Of a stretch of DNA of 64,000 bases, positions 1 through 11,555 are shown one piece after another (the first letter of the stretch is position 1; the number at the start of each line of letters is the position of its first letter). The translations under genes were made by a program, and so were the position numbers. The notes beneath the pieces are model-generated. The model was not told the origin of the DNA. It saw only the letters and a program-made list of their open reading frames with translations, and did no database searches. Source of the stretch: Cycas panzhihuaensis (taxonomy: Eukaryota; Cycadophyta); assembly GCA_023213395.1 (NCBI GenBank), contig CM041465.1, forward strand, positions 88,853,741 to 88,917,740, read 5' to 3'.

Positions 1-1180
1 CTTGAATCAAGGGTGAAACAATATCCCAAAGTTGATTTGCAACCATTTTAGCATCCTGCCCAATCAGAATCTGAGAACCCCTCCAAGATGAAGTTCTCAT
101 TATATGTATACTAAAGGCCATGCTGCAATGTGCCTTTGAGGTATCTCAATATATGTTTTGTCGCATTCTAATGCTTCTAATTACGCTGAGACATGTACCT
201 AGAACAAATCCCAACTGCAAATGAAATATCCAGTCTAGTGTTGGTGAGATAGATTAGGCTACCCACTAGTTGTTGATATAATGTGGGATTTGTTGGTTCT
301 ACTTCCTCTTCGAACAAACTTAATACCATTCTCCATTGGTGTAGGAAAAGATTTGCAGTCATCCATTCTAAATCATTGCAAAATGTCCCAAGAATACTTG
401 GCTTAATAAATGGAGATATGACACGGTTGTTGCCACACCTCCATGCCTTAAAAATAATGGAGTCATCCAAGATTAGTCATCTCAAAACTCCTCTTAAGAT
501 CATCCTGGAAAATTTGAATTGTCTTAGTGTCATTTCCCGTGATCACTAAGTCATCAACATACAAAACAACAAAGACAACATGGTTCTCCCTAACTTTTAT
601 ATACAAGTTAGGATCTGATGAGGATCAATAATATCAGTGTCTCAAAAAATAATCATCAATTTTAGAGTACCATGCTCTTGGGGCTTGTTTAAAACCATAC
701 AATGCCTTCTTGAGGTGACAGACCAAATGTTGTTTGTCGTGTACAATGTATCTAGGAAGCTACTCCAAATATATCTCCTCTTGAAGATTGCCATTAAGGA
801 AGGCACTCTTCACATCCATTTGATAGATTGGCCACTTGCATTGAACAGCTGAGGGCAATATAAGTCTGATGGTGTTTATGTTCGCCACAGGTGCAACAAT
901 CTCCTTATAATCAATGCCTTCCTTTTGCTTAAAACCCTTCGTAACAAGTCAAGCCTTATAGTGCTCGATTAAACCATCAGAGTTGAATTTGGTTTTATAT
1001 ACCCAATTACAACTGATTGCTTGTTTGTTTTTAGGCAATTCCACCAAATCCCAAGTTCCATTCTTTATTCCACCTCCTTATCTGATCAAGGTCAATTCCT
1101 TGTTTGTCTACGAGTTAAGAATAACCTTTCTCTCAATGATGCTCCCTACTCTAATTTTGACCATAAAAGGAGCATAGTCC
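1..1180 (-). pseudogene. Ty1-copia pol fragment (reverse transcriptase into RNase H), truncated by window start
   Basis: The minus strand reads, in several frames, through the copia reverse transcriptase and the start of RNase H. From high to low coordinates I see [13 protein letters not shown] (about 900-950), MDVKSAFLNGNLQEEIYLE (about 770-830), [14 protein letters not shown] (about 660-700), the catalytic VVLYVDDLVITG (about 540-575) and YQQLVGSLIYLTNTRLDIS (about 220-280). The order matches Ty1-copia Pol, which copies element RNA into DNA in cytoplasmic particles. Stops and frameshifts occur between the blocks, for example just after IDDYF near 630. The catalytic YVDD is intact, but the gene is clearly dead. 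RNase H continues beyond the window edge. No LTR is visible on the upstream side, where a gypsy gag fragment follows directly. Confidence 0.9.
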
Positions 1181-1239
1181 TTGTGCCCTTAACTTAGCCA
1201 TACCTTTCTTTAATTTATAAGAATCTATATCATTTTTTT

Positions 1240-1860
1240 CTCAATTTACTGGAGTGGATGTAGATATGGAGTTTCTATTAATATGATTCAAGTTAATTTT
1301 GCTATGTAACCCCTTTTTTTCTATGAAAACATTGCATCTTCTAGCATACCAATCAATTCAATTATTCTTAAATCCCTTATTTCTCCATGCCATTACTTTT
1401 TCTAAATGCCTAGCATTTTATATGGCTTCTTGAATGCTTTTAAGAGTGTGTAATTTCAATTCTTCCCATAGTTCCTCCTTAAGGCCTCCAATGTAGGTCT
1501 TTAATAACCATTCTTTAGGCATATTATCAACTCAAGTTACTAAAGATTGAAATTTATTCACATAATCTTCTACTAATTCTAATTGGTGTATTTAAGTTGA
1601 TTAAAATAATTTTTATCCCATGTCTTTTCGTATTGCTTAAAAAAATATTCTATGAATGTTTGCTGATTTACTATCACGTCCTGTGTTTCATGGTTCCACC
1701 ATAAAAAACATTCATACGCATTTCCTTTCAAGTGTAGCAACACAACCGTTATTTTTTCTATGTCCTCCTTGAGATTAATTTTAAAATAAGCATCTAGTTC
1801 ACTTATCCAAATTCTGGGATCAGTATCAAAATCCTTCCCGAACTTCAAAATATTAATTTT
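1240..1860 (-). pseudogene. Ty3-gypsy gag fragment
   Basis: An open stretch at 1579-1848 on the minus strand encodes a retrotransposon Gag core: WISELDAYFKIN, then LLHLKGNAYECFLWW and an EYFFKQYEKTWDKNYFNQL block. This is the usual layout of the plant gypsy gag family, whose product coats element RNA. Continuing to lower coordinates in shifted frames, a VEDYVNKFQSLV / NMPKEWLLKTYIGGL segment follows (about 1480-1560), and a basic linker about 1240-1440. The same arrangement is seen in the gag genes of E8 and E9 in this window. No protease follows. The fragment meets the copia remnant near 1200 and stops at a T-rich run near 1870, so both ends are truncated. Confidence 0.8.
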
Positions 1861-4082
1861 ATCACAATTTTTTTTTTGGAACTATACCCTGCAAGCAATG
1901 GACCAATGATGGTCAAGCCACACTGCTATAGCCACAAGCAAAATAGAGAGATAGAAAGATTGACACAAGAACTTTAAGAGAAGGGAGAAAGTACTACCAG
2001 CAAAAGCCCTTCTGCCATGCCAATAGTCCTCATTAGAAAAAAAATGCCACATGGGAAACAAATGACTTTGTCAAGCAACATCTTGAGTTTTGTGGGTGAA
2101 GCCTCCTACAAAGGGGGAGGACTTCTTGTGAACCCAAGCCACAATGCTTGGCTCCCAGATCGACTTCCCTAGTTTAGGTTAACACTTAAGCACCCAAAAT
2201 TGAATGGCCCCTATTGCCCTATAAGAGGGAACGATAGTGTCATTGATATTCATCATTGTAGCATTGATTGGAGGTTCTCCTTCTCAGTTGCACCCCGATG
2301 GAGCATATTCTGATTTCATCTTTCATTTTAGCTTATTATTTTTAGCTTATTAAATTTTTAGGTTTTTGAGTTGCGTCACCCTTATGGATTTCCCGCATGA
2401 CATGCTTCAATTTAGAATGCCCACTTAATCAAGAAAAAAAAATCCATCCAATTCTACTAACACAATGCAATATAATACATTCATCGACTAGCATCAAAAG
2501 AAGTGTGTCAAAATCATAAACGAAAATGCTTTGTCAAGAGTAATCACTAGCATTAACCCAAGTATGTTGAAGGTACCACTCAACATAACATAAATAACCC
2601 TACCAACCATTTAACGCACATACTCCACCCACCCCCACTCTCTCATAAAGTGCACATGTCAACCATTGATCAACACAACATTAAGACTACGAAATTTAAA
2701 TATCCCCTAAAAGTATGGCTATCCCATTACATAATGCATTAAAATTATTTAAGTATATAACCCCCCAATAATGTTAAATCAAGTAGACTACATTAGACAA
2801 TCCGTCAACACAACTCCCCAAGGACTAGTCCATCAAAACTAAGTTGCATAAAATATAGTTAACTCCCTTATAACTCAAAAAAGCATACATTGTGTTCAAT
2901 CTATTCAACACTAATCATCAACTAAAAAGAAGTATAAATATGGTCAAAACATTTCTCTTATGGATATAGTTAAAATTTAATACATCATTATACATACGTA
3001 ACAAACACATTAAAGAATAGTCATCAAGCATCGGCATCAACTTGATCTTGTTGGGATCCTCATCAACATCCTTCTTGGGAACTTCTATTGAGCACAAACA
3101 ACAACTTCAAACTTCAATGTTGGTTGACAACACCCATCCTCAATGCACCCAAATCTAAAATCCAAACATTTATTGACACACCTATATTAATTGCTCAAAA
3201 CATCATATTCATGCTTCATCATTATTGATTAACATACTCTAGATGCACTGTCTAGTTAATGAAGCTACTAGAATTGAACTAATACGGTCTTGTTGCACAT
3301 AACACATCAATGGTTCAAGGCATCTAACACTATGAATCAAGACCTAGGTATTAACTAACAATATAGTCTAATTCTCATTCAGACCACTAATTGCAACTTC
3401 AGTCAACCGAGTGGAAGACCAGTGCTCATTTGCTCCCATATCCAAGCCTGCTATTAACCCATCAAAATCCTCTTTGGTCTACGAAAACTCCAAGATTTAT
3501 TTGATAAACCTCTATAGGCATACTTCTATGTCAAAATATAAAATGCAAGTAGCATATTTAACAGACACAACATTGAAATACCCTTAATGCATATTGAACA
3601 TCTGGTTGACTATCCCTGCTCGATCAACTCGAATAGCATGGGTGTGACTAATGCCCATCTTCAATCAACAAATTGCAATACACATACACATACACTCTCA
3701 ACAGAAAGTAGACATCTAAGGCATATTACAGTCACCGATGCCTCTAAATACATAGCCTCCCACTTTGTTGATTGCATCTCCATCAATGCAAAGAACAAGG
3801 ATGCCTTCAATAAATGTCCCTACTTTGTCACGCTATTGTAAATCACTCGGTTGACACCAATTATGATTAACAAAACAACAATGCCATCAACACAAGCCAA
3901 CACAACAAATACTAAAACTCTCAAGCATCATCAACTTACTTACTTTCAGTGCAACAAAGCAACTTCTCTTGGGCCATGTTGTTCTTGCCCACTAGTTGTA
4001 GGGGAGTTATATCATCCACAAAGGACCCTTCAAAATTTGAACTTAGGGAAAACGATGCCAAAATGTTAGAGAGGGTAGGATT
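1861..4082. other. Intergenic, no recognisable gene
   Basis: This stretch is AT-rich with many CATCAAC/ACAAC-like words and no open frame resembling a known family. A poly-T run marks the left border near 1867-1877. The open frames at 3587-3841 and 3851-4069 look random. It is probably highly decayed repeat DNA. Confidence 0.5.
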
Positions 4083-4358
4083 TGTTAGAATAGCTTGGTT
4101 CACACTTCTCGAGGCAAAGTTGTAATGCGCATTTGTGCAATTAATTTTATTATTATGTTTGTATTTCGTGGTAGGTCCCACGCATAGCCAATTTGTGTAT
4201 TATAAATACACACTTAATGTGTCATATTGAAATATTGATGTAACAATGTTCTTATGGTGTTAATTCAAGTTAAGGTACCTTAAGGGTACCATTGTGATCC
4301 TAGTGTTTGTTTGTTTTAATTCTGCATTGCTATTTTCTGTCAACTTCATTTTTCTACA
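4083..4358 (+). repeat. E1 5' LTR
   Basis: 276-bp LTR bounded by TG and CA. It contains GTATTATAAATACACACTT, a good TATA box (TATAAATA at about 4201), so transcription would start about 30 bases later. The block ATTCAAGTTAAGGTACCTTA is shared exactly with the 3' copy. Confidence 0.9.
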
Positions 4359-4371
4359 TGGCATTAGAGCC
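4359..4371 (+). promoter_or_regulatory. E1 primer-binding site
   Basis: TGGCATTAGAGCC directly follows the LTR. It matches the usual plant copia primer site TGGTATCAGAGCC at all but two positions, so reverse transcription would be primed by initiator tRNA-Met. Confidence 0.8.
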
Positions 4372-5109
4372 AAGTTGACTATCAAAGCTATGGTGAAAAA
4401 GCAAGGTTATTGCCAAGTTCTTTGTCTTGCAGGTTTACCATCGTTAAGGTGTTGCCAGTTCGTTATTGAGGATTTGTAGATTTTGTGAGGCTACCAATTT
4501 GTTGCAACATTTCTCATCATTGATGTGTATTAAGGTTGCCAATATTGCTGTTAAGGTTTGCAATTTGCTCATTGTGCCAGAAGCTCCATTGTGCCAGAGC
4601 CATTTCAACCCATCGCAATCTATTCAATTTCGTTTAGAAAGTCATATCATTCTGTTTGTGTCGTTCGTTCTTGTTTGAAGTTGTCTAAAATTTGTTTGTT
4701 CTATTCTATATATACATCATCCCATTTGGCTCCATCTGTATCTGTTGCACTCCATTTCTACCCTACACAATGGAATCATGCTGGTTTGCCAATTCTCAGT
4801 TTGTTGTAGGCTACTAGCTGCCAACAAGGATTTAAAGATAGCCATGGCTTGTGGTGTTGTTTGTGAAGACGTCTATTTGTGGATGTAACTGGTGTTGTGG
4901 TGAAAAACCTAATATGGCACCATAGTTTCCCATTGTCTATGACGTGATTTCATAGATTGTCTGTCTAGTTTGTTTTAGGTCTTCGCCCTTCTCAGTTTCT
5001 TCATCAATGCTCAACCAAATTGTCAAAATGGGTTTTGGAAATTAAGCCATTATGGGATATTGGTACTGAAAAATACGAAGCTCCAAAACTAGTTTATCTT
5101 GAAGTTGAA

Positions 5110-5397
5110 TTAACACTTGATCAAGAGTAGGAATTGACAAAACTTCTAAAGAAAGATGTAGAAACACTCAATTACATCTTCTCTACTTTGAAAAAGAATG
5201 TATACACTCAGATATATCATGCTGCTACTTCAAAGGAAGCATGGAATATATTGAAATCTATTTATGATCTAGATGTCAAGCCACTTGAAGAAAAGCGTTG
5301 GTTGTTGAAGACAAAAACAAGTCTGAAAAGGTCAATAAACCTGTCATCCCATTTGCTTGTTTCAGAAGACCAAAGCCTTAAGGTAATATTACAGTGA
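5110..5397 (+). pseudogene. E1 copia Gag (UBN2-like) fragment
   Basis: The frame encodes LKKDVETLNYIFSTLKKNVYTQIYHAATSKEAWNILKSIYD (shown here as two overlapping motifs: LNYIFSTLKKNVYTQ and TSKEAWNILKSIYD). These match the N-terminal part of the copia gag-polypeptide (UBN2) family, which forms the particle shell. A stop lies about ten codons upstream and another follows at 5395-5397. After it only acidic frames remain (for example 5490-5690), with no zinc knuckle. Gag is thus truncated at both ends. It could be the only remnant of an ancestral gag-pol in this element. Confidence 0.75.
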
Positions 5398-6256
5398 TCT
5401 AGATACAAGTAAACAAGATTCTCAAGAAAATACAAATATTCATGTTCGGAAGATATGTCGAAACATGATAAAAGGTATGTCAAGGAGACATGGTTGAAAA
5501 CATTGTTGATGAAACTACTACTAAATCTGAAGAGACTATGGTCGATTGCATTGTTGGATCTGATGAAACTACTGCTATTGAGTATGTTGAATGTAATGAG
5601 CCTATTGTTGTTATTGGATCTACTAATGATTGTGGTCAAGTAATTCAAGATGTCAAAGTTTCTTTAGATGTTCTTGTTACTTCAAAGTAGATTGCCCTTG
5701 AAGTCGAAGGTGAAATCAAATTTATTTATATCTCGATATTCTTGATAATTCAAATTCAAGTGAAGTTCTTGTTTTGAATATTGATTCAAATTTGGATATA
5801 CAAGTTTTGAAAGATGATTTTGATGATTCAAATAATGAGCAAGATTTGCAAATTGATGAAGATAAACAGATTATGATTGAACCTAATTTAGGAGATATTC
5901 TTGAACCGAATTTTGATACGAGAATGACAAGATCTTAAGCGATTCAAAATGATGAACCTAAGCAAAATACAAAAAGTCGAAAAAGGTTCATGATCCGAGA
6001 GAAATGCTACAAGATCTACATCAAAATCGAATGAATTTATAGAGAATTAGTATGATAATCAAAATGTTGTCTGAGATAATGAAGAACTCAATTTTACAAA
6101 GAAGAATGAAGCACATCAAGATCAAGCATCATTACTACATTTAAGAGTTGATACAACAAAGACAAATTGAAGACCAAGTTTCAAATATCATTTTCAAGAT
6201 ATTTCCAAGCTCAAGCACCGCAAACTCAAACCAACATCCATGTTCCCAAATGTGCA
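5398..6256 (+). other. E1 interior, acidic low-complexity remnant
   Basis: Between the Gag piece and the purine tract the plus strand has short open frames rich in D, E, I and S (5490-5690, then broken frames to about 6230). No copia Pol motif is seen: no DSG, no DD35E integrase, no YVDD. It may be the decayed 3' remainder of gag or acquired sequence; I cannot tell which. Confidence 0.4.
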
Positions 6257-6266
6257 TTATGGGGAG
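6257..6266 (+). promoter_or_regulatory. E1 polypurine tract
   Basis: ATTATGGGGAG ends exactly at the TG of the 3' LTR. It is the expected primer for plus-strand DNA synthesis and fixes the element's orientation. Confidence 0.8.
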
Positions 6267-6526
6267 TGTTAAAATAGCTTGGTTCATACTTCTCGAGGTA
6301 AAGTGCAATTAATTTTATTATGATGTTGGTATTTTGTGGTGGATCCGACGCATAGCCAAGTTGTGTATTATAAATACACACTCGATGTGCCATATTGAAA
6401 TATTGATGTAATAATGTTCTTATGGTGTTAATTCAAGTTAAGGTACCTTAAAGGTACCATTGTGATCGTAGTGTTTGTTGCTTTTCATAGTACATCATTA
6501 TTTTCTGTCAATTTCATTTTTCTGCA
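6267..6526 (+). repeat. E1 3' LTR
   Basis: 260-bp direct copy of 4083-4358, from TGTTAAAATAG to TTTTCTGCA. It lacks about 15 bases after the CTCGAGG block that are present in the 5' copy. The TATA box TATAAATACACA is retained. Confidence 0.9.
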
Positions 6527-9500
6527 AGATTCAACATCTCCAACCAACCCAAATGCTCCAACAAAACACAAGAACCACATTCACCAGGAAAGAAGAGGAG
6601 AGCGAACAGACAATGAAGCATGGTGTGGAAGAATCTCCATGTATTCATCAATAGCAGCATACATACAATAAGAGGGCTTGAGCTCATGGGCTGCCAAGAG
6701 ACTCACACATCAATGCATCAACAACATTACCCAAACTATTGCCCCTCTCAACATTAAATGCATAACTTAGAGAAGTTGGACAGTTCACACCAACCCCAAT
6801 TAATCCACATAAATCCTCCTTTCTTTCTTTTTATCCTTATGCGACTCCCACATTACATTTATTATGGCAATGATACCCACATTCAGTAGGCCATCCACCT
6901 TATCCCCAAAACTATGATGTATGAACTACAAAACAATAGAAAGACGGAACCACATAACATGGTTGGAGAGAAAATGCTAAAGATAATATCCATGTCTACT
7001 AAATATGCATATCAATTTTTCCTAAATGCATGACATGAGCCCCAAATAAAAAAAAAACTTGACCTACTTCATCCAATATATATGCAACACCGAGCATCAA
7101 TCCCCTGAGCAATAATTTAAGGAGATCCCCACCAAAAAGAATAAAATATTCCACTGAAGAGTTAGAACCTCTAGATTGTCAGCTCCCATGTCAAACCTCA
7201 CCAGTGCATGTCTTGCCTTTACCTCTCTTCCGAAAGATTCTCACACATCCTGGCATTGACATCTGCATCACTTGATTTTCCAAATGTGATCAATTGGATT
7301 TTACAAAAAGAAATCCAGCAACATTATACAGTTATCCTTTAACACATCAGATGCTTCAGGCTATAAGCTCCAAAAAGGATGCTGTTAAGCACTGGGTGAA
7401 AAACTGCAAAAGAAAGTTAACATAAAAAAAGAAAAGGATGTGAACTTTGCATTCCTCTAGACAGCCCATAGCATCATCCCTGACAGTTTTTGATGGAAGC
7501 ATATAGCGAGACATCCAACAAAAGAATTTGATAACTTGGAACTTCTAACTCAATAGTGAATGACTGACACAAGAAAGAAAATGCACTTTTGATTGTATTA
7601 TCCACTGATGATCCTTAGATGCAGCTGTGTCTTAAGGCTAACCAATCCATGTTCAACACACACAGCAAATTTTTCCAAAGGCAGCCAGCAGAATCCACTC
7701 CCAGCATGTAAAGCCAATATACAAATATTCAGCCAACCCTCCAAAAGCAGACAAGAAGCTATAGAGTTTCAGAAGCCTTCAAATGGGTAGTACTTGCCCT
7801 TAAATAGATGAATCGGCAGCATTCAAAGGAACACAGGATCTTCTTATTTATTCCCATTTTTTATTTTCATATAAACAATATTGTTAACTGGGAACAGTTT
7901 ATAATAATATCAAATCAGAATATTTCTTTATAATTGTTTCTTAAATACACATGCATCACATGTTCAATTGCTAAACTCTCTGACCAAGAAAGGGACTATT
8001 AATTACTTCAATGAATAAATGAATCATTATTTTAAAACTAGAACACATCATGCAACTCTGATTTGTGAGGCCCTCAAGTACCACACCAAGTACTTGGTAT
8101 CTTCCCTATGAGATGCAGTCCCATAATCCAGAAAATACTAGATGTTAAAAGCTAAAAAGGAAACCAAAATGCTCTCTCATGCACCCCTTCAATCTTTATC
8201 CAAAAAAAGAGAGACCATTCTTTTCTTTTTTTTTTGGCCAGGAGAGGGAGTCCATGGCTACTGCTTTCACTTCTCTCTCAATGGCATTCCATTATCAAGG
8301 AATTTTTGCTATGTCCCAATGCTGCAATGGATAGAAAACAGCAAGCTCTTGCTCAGAAAATTAGATTGCATACACTATTTCAAATGGCAGTAAATGAAGA
8401 GCATAAGGTGAACATGAAATAAATAATTCTGACTTCAAAACAAAATAAGCCAAGCCACTTCCTCCAAGAAGGGCCAATAACAGGATACCCACACGCATGT
8501 GCACGCGCACACACACACAGTTTGAGGCTAGCAACCTTGAATGAAACACTAATTTTCCATGCACTATCCGTTACACTCCTTTCATCAATGAACTCAACAT
8601 GCTATAGCGTGTTGGCCAATTTTCAAATGATTGTATAAACAGTCCTCAACCACCTCTAACTTACTACTGCCTCAAAAGTTGTTTCTCAGCATTTATAGCT
8701 AACCCAATAACCATTTTGCACATTCTACCATGTGATGTATCATGAATGCTCGACTTTCCAATACTACAATACTTCTAGGGCTTGCAAGACCACCGACTCC
8801 CACTGTAACCAAAAATTTGGGTCTGATTAAAAATAGCAGTTTTGTACATTTTTCCCATGTAATATTCAAAAACGCTTAAAAGCATTCTCTCATTACCAAG
8901 AGGATGAAATCTTAATGATAGCTTTGGGCCATCACTGAGATCATTTTTTACTGTTTTTTACCAGAATGTCAAACAGAGTTGGGTTGACATCTTTCACTGT
9001 AAAATTGGTACTGGAAAAGTTGTGGGTGAATTTTACAGTACATTTGGTGCCTGTGGAAGCCAGGTCACTGTTTTACAGCGTATTTCATACCGAGGGATCT
9101 GGGACAACATTTTTCACAAGTTCTCCTCTTATTTTTTGTCATTGCTCTGAGATTGTTATGGGTCTTTACAGAAAGATTTCACACATTTTTGTCAAGCTAC
9201 TTTAAATTTCTATATTTTTTACTAAACATTTATTTACATAGATTTACATCAATTTTCTTCGGAAATTCATAAATGCATTTAATGTCCAACATAGACGTGT
9301 ATTATATGAACTTTGTGACCTTGGCCATTCCTGAGGCGATGGGCTTATATGTTCACCTCATTTCCTGTTTGCAACAGAAATTCTGGCTTAATAGATTGAC
9401 AGTTCACATGCTATAGGCACACACAAGTGCATACACTACCATAAGGGAATAGACTCATGACATGTTTATTTTCGATAAATATCTCCATTTAGAAGGAAGT

Positions 9501-9623
9501 TCTCCCGAGGACAAACATATTTAGTTCAAACAAGTCATTATACGATATGCCTGATTTGTTGGTTCATTTACAAAATCTACAGAATACAATGAAGGAAAAG
9601 GAAGAATGATGAAAGATAAGTAC
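6527..9623. other. Intergenic or intronic DNA downstream of the response-regulator remnant
   Basis: No exon of a known gene could be recognised here. I looked on the minus strand for the next type-B response-regulator exon, which should start KYRLYL or similar, and did not find it. There is a short CA-rich microsatellite (about 8498-8520) and a poly-T run near 8225-8236. The open frames at 8142-8422 and 8966-9205 have no recognisable motif. Confidence 0.5.
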
Positions 9624-9700
9624 TTGCAAGTGACTTGCCACATTTTCCCTTGTAAGCCCTTGAACATTCATCAGCTCAAGTATTCTCTTGGGAACGGCCT
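9624..9700 (-). pseudogene. ARR-B exon c: second half of Myb domain
   Basis: A 77-bp exon between a GTATGCAG acceptor and a GTACTTATC donor. It encodes [14 protein letters not shown] and [12 protein letters not shown]. As far as I know, an exon of this length and phase is typical of the type-B family. The DNA-contacting SHLQ helix should continue with KYR in the next exon, which is not seen. Confidence 0.85.
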
Positions 9701-9946
9701 CTGCATACATGCCAATCACTTGGGTTACACTCAAGTAGATTCTCTGCAAACAGCACCGTAAATTTCACAATATCAAGAAAAGAAATAAAGGTGTCATCAA
9801 AGTGCTCCCAAAAACCAATTCAGCTCATTCCCATAAGATTTTCATCCTCTTGTGGTTGATGTCGTTTAGCAAAATAACTTCTCTAATGTTAAACAGAGAA
9901 AACAGAGAATTATGCAAAAATAGATAAACGTAGCAACTGTCCTTAC

Positions 9947-10337
9947 TGTCAATTCCTAACTGGTTTACAGCACAGACAAACTGTTGATGAAGCTCCACAG
10001 ACCAGACTACTCGTGGTTTCTTTAGGGTAGAAGAATCGTCATTATCCTGTTCCCCATCATCATCATCTTCCTTCCTTTTCTTGAATGTTTACAATTACCA
10101 TTAGTTCCTTCATTGGCAGAGGATGCATACTCAACATCATCTAAAGCTTTCTTGTGCTTATCACTATCTTCAACGCTACCCGAATGTTCTAGTTCCTTTG
10201 ATTCATTCCTCTTTTCCGAATCACGTGCTGCCATATGGTCCTCAGTGCCTCTATGCGTACAGGTTTTATCAGGTAGTCACATGCCCCATGTTTGATTCCT
10301 TTCATCACTACACTTGTTTCCCCATCTGCTGACATCA
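9947..10337 (-). pseudogene. ARR-B exon b: end of receiver, linker, first half of Myb domain (two frameshifts)
   Basis: Starts TGATGTCAGCAG after an AACTGCAG acceptor and ends GACA before GTAAGG at 9946. The order is receiver end, [18 protein letters not shown] linker, SANEGTNGN, HSRK, acidic run, then [19 protein letters not shown] and NQLGID. Each of two junctions (RKR/NESK and SRK/KEDD) needs one extra base to stay in frame. Both are in A/G-rich runs. Confidence 0.85.
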
Positions 10338-10445
10338 CTGCAGTTCCAGACAGCAGGTTAATTATTCGACCTTCTATTGAGATGGTAAATAAACCATAAG
10401 ACCTTTATGACCTAAACATGGGAATGTCTGGAACAGAAGACTCAC

Positions 10446-10598
10446 TGATGACAGGTAGATCCATCTCCAATCCAACATGTTCAAGAAGCTTAAAGCCATC
10501 CATGTCTGGCATGTGAACATCACTGATGACCAAGTCAAAGCCACCTCTTCTCTCTCGGAGCATTGATAATGCAACCGTTGCCCGACAGCATGTTGTAA
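10446..10598 (-). pseudogene. ARR-B exon a: middle of receiver domain
   Basis: A TTTTTTCAG acceptor precedes 10598, and the exon ends ATCA before GTGAGT at 10445. It encodes [19 protein letters not shown] and the phospho-acceptor block, with no stop. The first V codon must come from an upstream exon encoding the VVDDD part of the receiver, which I could not find in 10600-14680. Confidence 0.85.
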
Positions 10599-11555
10599 CT
10601 GAAAAAAGTAAGTTAATCATTGCCATTCATATCTCTAAAAATGAGCTTTGCAAACACAAAATCCTGGAGAACTATTAATTTAAATCTATACAATAAAAAC
10701 TTTCCATATTACTATATTTATTCCATAAAACACACAACTTCTTTTCCCAATTCTTATTCGCAAGCACTTCATGAAACCAAACACAGAAATGTGCAAAACA
10801 CAACAGCAACAGCATATCACTGCAAATATGAATTGCAACAACATTAACTCCAAACAGGGCATCATGCCATGTCAAAGAAATAAAACCACAACACTAACAC
10901 TGGAAATTGAAAATATTGAAGAAAGAAAACTAAAACTATGGACACCATGCCACACAGTGCATCTCCAAAACAGGCATCCCCAATTTCCAAGTGAGACTGG
11001 CACTTTAAATGTCTTCATTTAAGCACAAGCACTCATAAGAAATATGGGGATCCAATATTCTAACTCCTGAATGTGGAATACTTGCAAATGCCATCTTTCA
11101 ACCGGTAAACATTGGCACAGAAAATGTGTCAAAAGTGTTTTGAAGAAGAAAAATATTGCAAGTCCATAACAAAAAATATTGCAAGTCCATAACAATAGCA
11201 GTAACCTAAAATAAATTACCAAGACTTCTCAGAAATATGGAAAACATCTTTTAAGAAATACAGTAATTTCTTTCAAAATTAAAACTAGAATATACTGAAA
11301 CACTTTTCTGAGGCTATAATAGAAGAAAGAAGAATATATCATATTTGCTTGCCCATTCAAAAGATAGAATATTGGCAAGAAAAATACAAAGCGCACAAAA
11401 CCTATCACTACAATCTTCTGCTGGAGTAACACCTCAAACTTGAACTAAATGCTTCCTTTTGGGCCTGAGATCATATTTTCTGCAATTAATTCCTTAGACC
11501 ATAGGCTCCCAAGTTTTTCAAACAACAAAGTTTCCATTCATATTAAAGATAACAT
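10599..11555. other. Presumed intron or flank of the response-regulator remnant
   Basis: AT-rich DNA without a recognisable exon. A small perfect tandem duplication of AAAAATATTGCAAGTCCATAA (about 22-23 bp) lies at 11149-11193. Short open frames on both strands look random. Confidence 0.45.

Larger units (their letters stand above)
4083..6526 (+). mobile_element. E1: non-autonomous Ty1-copia-like LTR retrotransposon
   Basis: Two direct LTRs (4083-4358 and 6267-6526) begin TGTTA and end CA. They flank a 1.9-kb interior. Immediately inside the 5' LTR is TGGCATTAGAGCC, a mutated initiator-tRNA-Met primer site. Immediately before the 3' LTR is the purine tract ATTATGGGGAG. The flanking 5-mers are GGATT (4078-4082) and AGATT (6527-6531), a target duplication with one change. 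The interior holds only a short copia Gag piece and low-complexity acidic frames. Protease, integrase, RT and RNase H are absent, so it would have needed enzymes from another element. The LTRs share long identical blocks but differ by point changes and a 15-base indel, so the insertion is old. Confidence 0.9.
9624..10598 (-). pseudogene. Type-B response regulator (ARR-B) remnant: receiver plus GARP/Myb DNA-binding domain
   Basis: Three minus-strand exons rebuild the core of a type-B ARR, the nuclear transcription factors at the end of the cytokinin phosphorelay. Exon a (10598-10446) and the start of exon b (10337-9947) give the receiver: [20 protein letters not shown] holds the phospho-acceptor Asp (SDVHMPD), then MMSADGE, and the conserved Lys in [12 protein letters not shown]. 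Exon b continues through an acidic linker into [14 protein letters not shown]. Exon c (9700-9624) adds [12 protein letters not shown] and [12 protein letters not shown] of the Myb-like domain. Splice junctions GTGAGT..TGCAG and GTAAGG..TGCAG join in frame. However, exon b carries two single-base deletions (about 10208-10215 after IWQHVIRKR, and about 10073-10080 before KEDDDDGEQ). The first receiver exon, the last Myb exon and the activation domain are not visible. It is either a pseudogene or a gene split over long introns with assembly errors; I favour pseudogene. Confidence 0.85.

Noticed and set aside
283-1177. Plus-strand open frames
   Set aside because: They are antisense shadows of the minus-strand copia RT, whose motifs are unmistakable.
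5262-5648. 128-codon minus-strand Ser/Asn-rich frame
   Set aside because: It lies opposite the copia Gag piece in E1 and shows only low-complexity Ser/Asn content.
8234-8422. Possible small plus-strand gene (MARRGSPWLLL start)
   Set aside because: No homology recognised, no codon bias and no supporting promoter or splice context.
8498-8520. CA-repeat region as a regulatory or Z-DNA site
   Set aside because: It is a short, impure dinucleotide repeat, common in eukaryotic DNA.
10113-10332. Plus-strand open frames opposite the response regulator
   Set aside because: The minus strand carries the conserved receiver and linker; these are shadows.
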